Positions 63,422-64,000 of a DNA stretch of 64,000 bases are shown here, piece after piece. The DNA comes from CAYRPN01 sp964426135 (GTDB lineage Bacteria > Planctomycetota > Phycisphaerae > Phycisphaerales > Phycisphaeraceae), in contig CAYRPN010000008.1 in assembly GCA_964426135.1 (NCBI GenBank), positions 15,317-79,316 of the forward strand. The letters are read 5' to 3'. The stretch's first letter is position 1. Each line of letters opens with the position of its first letter. A model generated the notes under the pieces. It searched no databases. It had not been told where the DNA came from and worked only from the letters and a program-made list of their open reading frames with translations. The position numbers and the translations under genes are program-made.

Positions 63422-63937
63422 TCACTTCATCGCCTCCCATTCCTTCTGCGTCGCCTTTGATTTCTGATACTCCATCAGAATCTTCCACTTGCCTTCCTGC
63501 TTGATGAGCAAGGCTTCGAAGTGAATGTATTCCTCGGTGCGTTTGCCGTCGGCGGCCTGGGCGGTGTAGATAAAGATGCCGGTCTCGTGCGCGGTGTCGG
63601 CGTCGCCGATGCGGCTGCCAAAGCGAAACGCGACGCTCGCCTTCATCTTGCCGGCCTTGGTGTCGTCGAACTCCTGCTTCCACCGCGCCAGCGCCTTGGC
63701 CAGCGGCTGGCTGGTCTTCTTGATGCCGGCAACCAGCACGCCCTGCTCGTGGCACGTCGCCTTGTAGCCCTCGAAATCGCCTTCGCCGACGGTGCGGGAG
63801 ACCTCGGCCCAGTATGCGTCCAGTTCGCGCAGGCGATCTTTGTCCTGCGGTGAAGGCGCGGCTTGATCCGCGGCGAAACCGCCGGTGACGAGTGCGAACA
63901 TCATCAGGACGGACAGGAAGATGTGCTGGGGTTTCAT
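63422..63937 (-). CDS. exported NTF2-like (DUF4440/SnoaL-type) protein
   Basis: 171 residues with a signal peptide (QHIFLSVLMMFALVTGGFA). The cone-shaped NTF2-like fold is seen in DKDRLRELDAYWAEVSRTVGEGDFEGYKATCHEQGVLVAG and the strands FGSRIGDADTAHETGIFIYTAQAADGKRTEEYIHFEALLIKQEGKWKILMEYQ. Family members bind small ligands or are enzymes of many kinds; none is indicated here. It is isolated from its neighbour by the palindromic region. Confidence 0.82.
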   Translation of the reverse strand: MKPQHIFLSVLMMFALVTGGFAADQAAPSPQDKDRLRELDAYWAEVSRTVGEGDFEGYKATCHEQGVLVAGIKKTSQPLAKALARWKQEFDDTKAGKMKASVAFRFGSRIGDADTAHETGIFIYTAQAADGKRTEEYIHFEALLIKQEGKWKILMEYQKSKATQKEWEAMK

Positions 63938-63974
63938 GATGCCTTGCCAGTAGTGTCCGGTTAACGATTGACCA

Positions 63975-63998
63975 AAGAGCGATTCCGCTCTTGTTTTT
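63975..63998 (+). terminator. hairpin with T-run at the window edge
   Basis: Stem AAGAGCG, loop ATTC, CGCTCTT, then GTTTTT. It is preceded by TAGTGTCCGGTTAACG, which resembles the end of an insertion element. It could be an intrinsic terminator or part of a mobile element cut by the window edge. Confidence 0.45.
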
Positions 63999-64000
63999 CA

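Overview
The window looks like a chromosomal segment of a Planctomycetota bacterium, most likely of the class Phycisphaerae or a close relative. The evidence is high G+C with an outer-membrane assembly gene set (bamA plus skp), a sigma-like protein of the planctomycete-specific type, a PEP-CTERM exosortase substrate, a prepilin-like 'H-x8-DG' protein, a sulfatase, DUF1080 hydrolases, and many Tat-exported sugar isomerases and dehydrogenases. No ribosomal RNA, phage, complete insertion sequence or CRISPR array was seen. One tRNA (Glu, UUC) is present.

Layout. 1-1.7 kb: sugar-nucleotide epimerase and methyltransferase, probably the end of a surface-polysaccharide cluster. 1.7-5.8 kb: Tat-exported TIM-barrel isomerase, a sigma-70-like protein lacking region 4, and a Gfo/Idh/MocA dehydrogenase. 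5.8-9 kb: repeat-rich gap, pseudopilin-like protein, putative exported HEXXH metalloprotease. 9-13.8 kb, minus strand: ychF, clan AA aspartic protease, chagasin-like inhibitor, then eboE-eboC (a partial 'ebo' metabolite-traffic locus). 14.4-18.7 kb: gyrA, STAS protein, ispE. 18.9-24 kb: P1B ATPase, DUF1080 protein, nucleotidyltransferase with a small partner, metK. 24.3-31 kb: acyltransferase/aminotransferase fusion, PEP-CTERM protein, a pilin-like gene remnant, uvrB, a lipoprotein. 30.7-36 kb: esterase, sulfatase, TIM-barrel isomerase, GH18-like protein. 36-39 kb: HigBA-like toxin-antitoxin, glycosyltransferase, and an SMP-30 lactonase between two inverted ~105-bp repeats. 39-43 kb: tRNA-Glu and an oversized carB. 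43.9-51.2 kb: PhyH dioxygenase, small membrane proteins, another isomerase, aminotransferase, rhodanese, PQQ-type propeller. 51-57 kb: TPR metallopeptidase, class V aminotransferase, rsmE. 56.6-60 kb: skp/ompH and bamA. 60-64 kb: a DUF1080-pseudopilin fusion, a class-C beta-lactamase-like hydrolase and an NTF2-like protein.

How genes work together. The Gfo/Idh dehydrogenase, three TIM-barrel isomerase-like proteins, two DUF1080 proteins, SMP-30 lactonase, sulfatase and esterase form a dispersed exported toolkit consistent with oxidative (3-keto-sugar) breakdown of sulfated or acylated glycans. Housekeeping genes are interspersed singly rather than in large operons.

The most unusual signal is repetitive DNA. 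Palindromes built from an 8-bp unit (AGGGACNN) are inserted in frame in uvrB (once) and carB (three times), each at a predicted surface turn, like the protein-coding palindromic elements known from Rickettsia. Intergenic DNA carries several other nested palindromic families: TIR elements with interchangeable hairpin cores, REP-like hairpins with a constant TTTAGC foot, and a ~420-bp multi-palindrome. A second group of oddities is domain architecture: a DUF1080-GspG fusion, an acyltransferase-aminotransferase fusion, and a sigma-like protein without region 4.
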